Origin: Rhabdornis inornatus
Taxonomy: Eukaryota > Chordata > Aves > Passeriformes > Rhabdornithidae
Direction of reading: 5' to 3'
Assembly: GCA_013397075.1 (NCBI GenBank)
Contig: VWZS01004387.1
Span: 333,813-397,812 of the forward strand
Length of the DNA stretch: 64,000 nt
Shown: one piece after another, positions 62,401 to 64,000 of the stretch
Position numbering within the stretch: the stretch's first letter is position 1
Layout: every line of letters begins with the position of its first letter
Program-made: the position numbers and the translations under genes
The notes under the pieces: generated by a model
The model's input: the letters and a program-made list of their open reading frames with translations, nothing else
What the model was told of the DNA's origin: nothing
Database searches by the model: none

Positions 62401-64000
62401 GCATCGCTCTCTTCCGGGTCTAACAGAACGCTTTGAACTCTTTGTAATGAAGAAGGAAGTGTGCAATGCATACACAGAACTTAATGATCCTTTCCGACAG
62501 CGTCAGCTTTTTGAGGATCAGGCCAAGGTATGGTGTCTTGCTGATAGTGAATGTAATACAGGCATGTAAGCAAGGAGTACTTCCTATGTCTGTCCGAAAT
62601 CTGTCATTAGTACCTACTGCTGAAAAGAGTTGTTACTACTTTGAGTGAGTGTTTCTCACTCAAGTGAAAGCCTGTAATTAAAATGCAATTTCTTTTATAG
62701 GAGCCTTGCTCTTTAAAGTAAACAAGGTCAAACACCACTGTTGATTAGGTATTTTAGTGCAGCTTTGTTTTGGAATATCTTCCCTTCTGTTCCACTCAAA
62801 GTACTAATCTGGGAAAACACAAATGGGCAAAAAGTTTTTTGTGACTCTCCAAGGTTGAAAGGTGTTTTTTTTTTTTTTTCCCCTGGTTAAGTATGTAGTC
62901 ATACAACATTACACTTCTAGGTTCTTAAACAAATTTTCATGTCCAGTACGAGTTTTAATGCTGTGTAAGAAATATCTTAATTTCCTGAACAGAATACTAA
63001 TATTTTAGGTTGACTCACAGGATAGAGGTGCAGAGTGGGAACTATTAGGCTTGCAGATTTATAATACTAGATTTCTCTATGTAAGCCTCCAAAAGGAGTG
63101 ACTGAAACTCATTTTGTTACTAATTTGGTATACACATCCGTGAATGCATGCTTGGCCACATGACTGAGGTCAAATGATGTGGTCTGCAGAAGTAGAGTTC
63201 CTGATCTTCATATTCTTTCTAATGGCTTCACAGTGCCTGAGAGGTTTAAACAATTGTCAAAACCAGGAAAATAAATTTATGTTAACTAACTAGCTTCATA
63301 GTAAATTTCAAAATGTTCAGTCAGAATTAATAATATTACCGGTATCTTTAATTTTTGGTCTGTTGTATATATGCTTGCTGCAGTTCTCTCATGATTATAG
63401 CCAAATTTTGCAGACATATGATTATAGCTATTGAATGAAAATTAGCCTCAAAATTTAGTGTTAAGGTGGAGACGGAGATGAAGGATGACAGTTTGCATTT
63501 TAGGATTTCAAGGAGAAAAATTTGCAGTAACAGTCTTTGCAAAGTCTTCTTGAACATGTGAGCAAAAATGTTTGCTATTGTTTTGACACTCATTTTTGGC
63601 TTTTTTAGAATTTGAGATGGTTGGCTAAGCTGTCTTTTTATTATTAGGACTTTCGTCACTTGGAGGCTGTCAGGGTCAGGTGCATTAGTTACCATCTCAG
63701 TGTAGGGTTTTATAGTCTTTCTACTTGAGGGGAAAAAAACAGCTGCTATTTGTGTCTAGAACTATTTTGGGAGCTATTTTGGGAGTACAGAGGACCTCCA
63801 GAATTCTCTGTGTGCTGAGGTTTCTTCGTCTATTACTGATTTGCACAGCTCTATCGGGCTTTGGTTTCATCAGTTACAGGGTTGCTACCAATAGCAGTAC
63901 TCCTCCTTTTTGCTAGGGGTTAGCAGGAGTGCTAGTGTCTAGCTCTGTACAACTCACATTTTACTATTCATTTCCTCATTTAGGCAAAAGCTGCAGGTGA
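56435..64000 (+). CDS. KARS1: KARS1, lysyl-tRNA synthetase (3' end outside window)
   Basis: Class IIb aminoacyl-tRNA synthetase charging tRNA-Lys in cytosol and mitochondria; the cytosolic form belongs to the multisynthetase complex. Exons for the cytosolic form: 56435-56496, 57173-57317, 57523-57688, 58075-58168, 58435-58621, 58861-58986, 59739-59858, 60065-60227, 60325-60498, 61250-61335, 61994-62079, 62401-62527, and 63984 to the edge. All phases agree; 512 residues precede the last partial exon (AKAAG), and human has 597. There is a Lys/Glu-rich tRNA-binding N-terminal helix (ELKRRLKAERK). The OB-fold anticodon domain contains GRIHAKR and GGKLIFYDLRGEG. Motif 1 lies around FLDELGFLEVETPMM. 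Motif 2 lies around GRQFRNEGIDLTHNPEF. Motif 3 would lie beyond the window. No frame damage was seen. Confidence 0.98.
56602..56693 (+). CDS. KARS1: Alternative KARS1 exon encoding a mitochondrial targeting peptide
   Basis: It lies between the cytosolic first exon and the shared second exon. It opens with ATG at 56602 and ends at donor CAG|GTCGGT (56693). Its 92 nt end in the same phase as the 62-nt cytosolic exon, so it splices in frame to the shared exon and gives LHDQSSELKRR; human mitochondrial LysRS has SDQRSELKRR at the same point. The 30 encoded residues (MLSPGAARLRSWVWRAASAL...) carry Arg but no acidic residue until near the end, as expected of a matrix presequence. The dual-product arrangement by alternative splicing is known for human KARS1. 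Confidence 0.88.
58660..58745 (-). repeat. CR1 3' end, antisense, in a KARS1 intron
   Basis: CATAGAAAGGTTTGGGTTGG, followed by AAGGGACCTTCAGGATAATT and TAGTTCCAACACCCCTATCA, is the reverse complement of the CR1 3' UTR end. It starts about 40 bases after the donor of the exon ending at 58621. Confidence 0.88.
59352..59400 (-). repeat. Small CR1 remnant, antisense, in a KARS1 intron
   Basis: ACCTAGGTGCGGGAAAATGC followed by ACTTGGCCTTGTTGAATTTA resembles the reverse complement of CR1 ORF2. It is a separate fragment from the one at 58660, representing a more 5' part of the element. Confidence 0.7.
62169..62204. repeat. 18-bp perfect tandem duplication
   Basis: GTTGTGTACTAGTTTCTA is present twice in direct tandem (62169-62186, 62187-62204) inside a KARS1 intron. 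Confidence 0.95.
62528..63983 (+). other. KARS1: KARS1 intron
   Basis: Intron of about 1.46 kb between the exons ending at 62527 and starting at 63984 (acceptor tttcctcatttag). It is AT-rich with a poly-T run near 62865. No repeat family or nested gene was recognised. Confidence 0.8.

Noticed and set aside
1..64000. tRNA, rRNA, snRNA genes and CRISPR arrays
   Set aside because: None was recognised. CRISPR arrays are not expected in a vertebrate genome and no regularly spaced repeats were seen.

Overview
This is a vertebrate genomic window, almost certainly avian. The genes have short exons with standard GT/AG introns, there are two CpG-rich promoter islands, and the dispersed repeats are CR1 LINEs, including copies with the typical ATTCTATG-type 3' tail. 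An LTR of the avian endogenous-retrovirus kind is also present. The exact species cannot be read from the sequence.

Layout. (1) 1-17.1 kb, plus strand: the 3' two thirds of PHLPP2, a leucine-rich-repeat PP2C phosphatase, with 13 coding exons giving 1015 residues and then a long 3' UTR. (2) 17.0-19.4 kb, minus strand: MARVELD3, a tight-junction tetraspan protein, tail-to-tail with PHLPP2. Its two 3' coding exons are clear and its first coding exon was not found. (3) 20-28.8 kb: intergenic, with an (ATT)n microsatellite and an old LINE fragment. (4) 28.8-36.7 kb, plus strand: complete TAT (tyrosine aminotransferase), 11 coding exons, 455 residues, all phases consistent. (5) 36.8-49.3 kb: a gene-poor interval with an antisense LTR, a CR1 fragment, a 108-bp near-perfect hairpin and some weak exon-like segments. 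(6) 49.3-51.1 kb, plus strand: CHST4-type GlcNAc-6-O-sulfotransferase in a single coding exon. (7) 54.6-56.4 kb, minus strand: TERF2IP (RAP1, shelterin), three exons. (8) 56.4-64.0 kb, plus strand: KARS1 (lysyl-tRNA synthetase), divergent from TERF2IP, running off the right end after 12 full exons.

The genes are housekeeping or tissue-specific vertebrate genes and do not form a pathway. The linkage is conserved: PHLPP2-MARVELD3-TAT-CHST4 is one block on human chromosome 16q, and the TERF2IP/KARS1 divergent pair is a second 16q block. Here the two blocks are adjacent. Exon boundaries come from splice consensus plus reading-frame continuity and recalled human protein sequences. No alignment was run.

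The most notable observations are: an alternative KARS1 first exon that would encode a mitochondrial targeting peptide in the correct splice phase; a very compact TERF2IP/KARS1 bidirectional promoter with a tandem repeat that creates three possible TERF2IP start codons; a TERF2IP middle exon that looks strongly shortened; the hairpin in the TAT-CHST4 interval; and a faint, unproven glucosylceramidase-like trace in the same interval.
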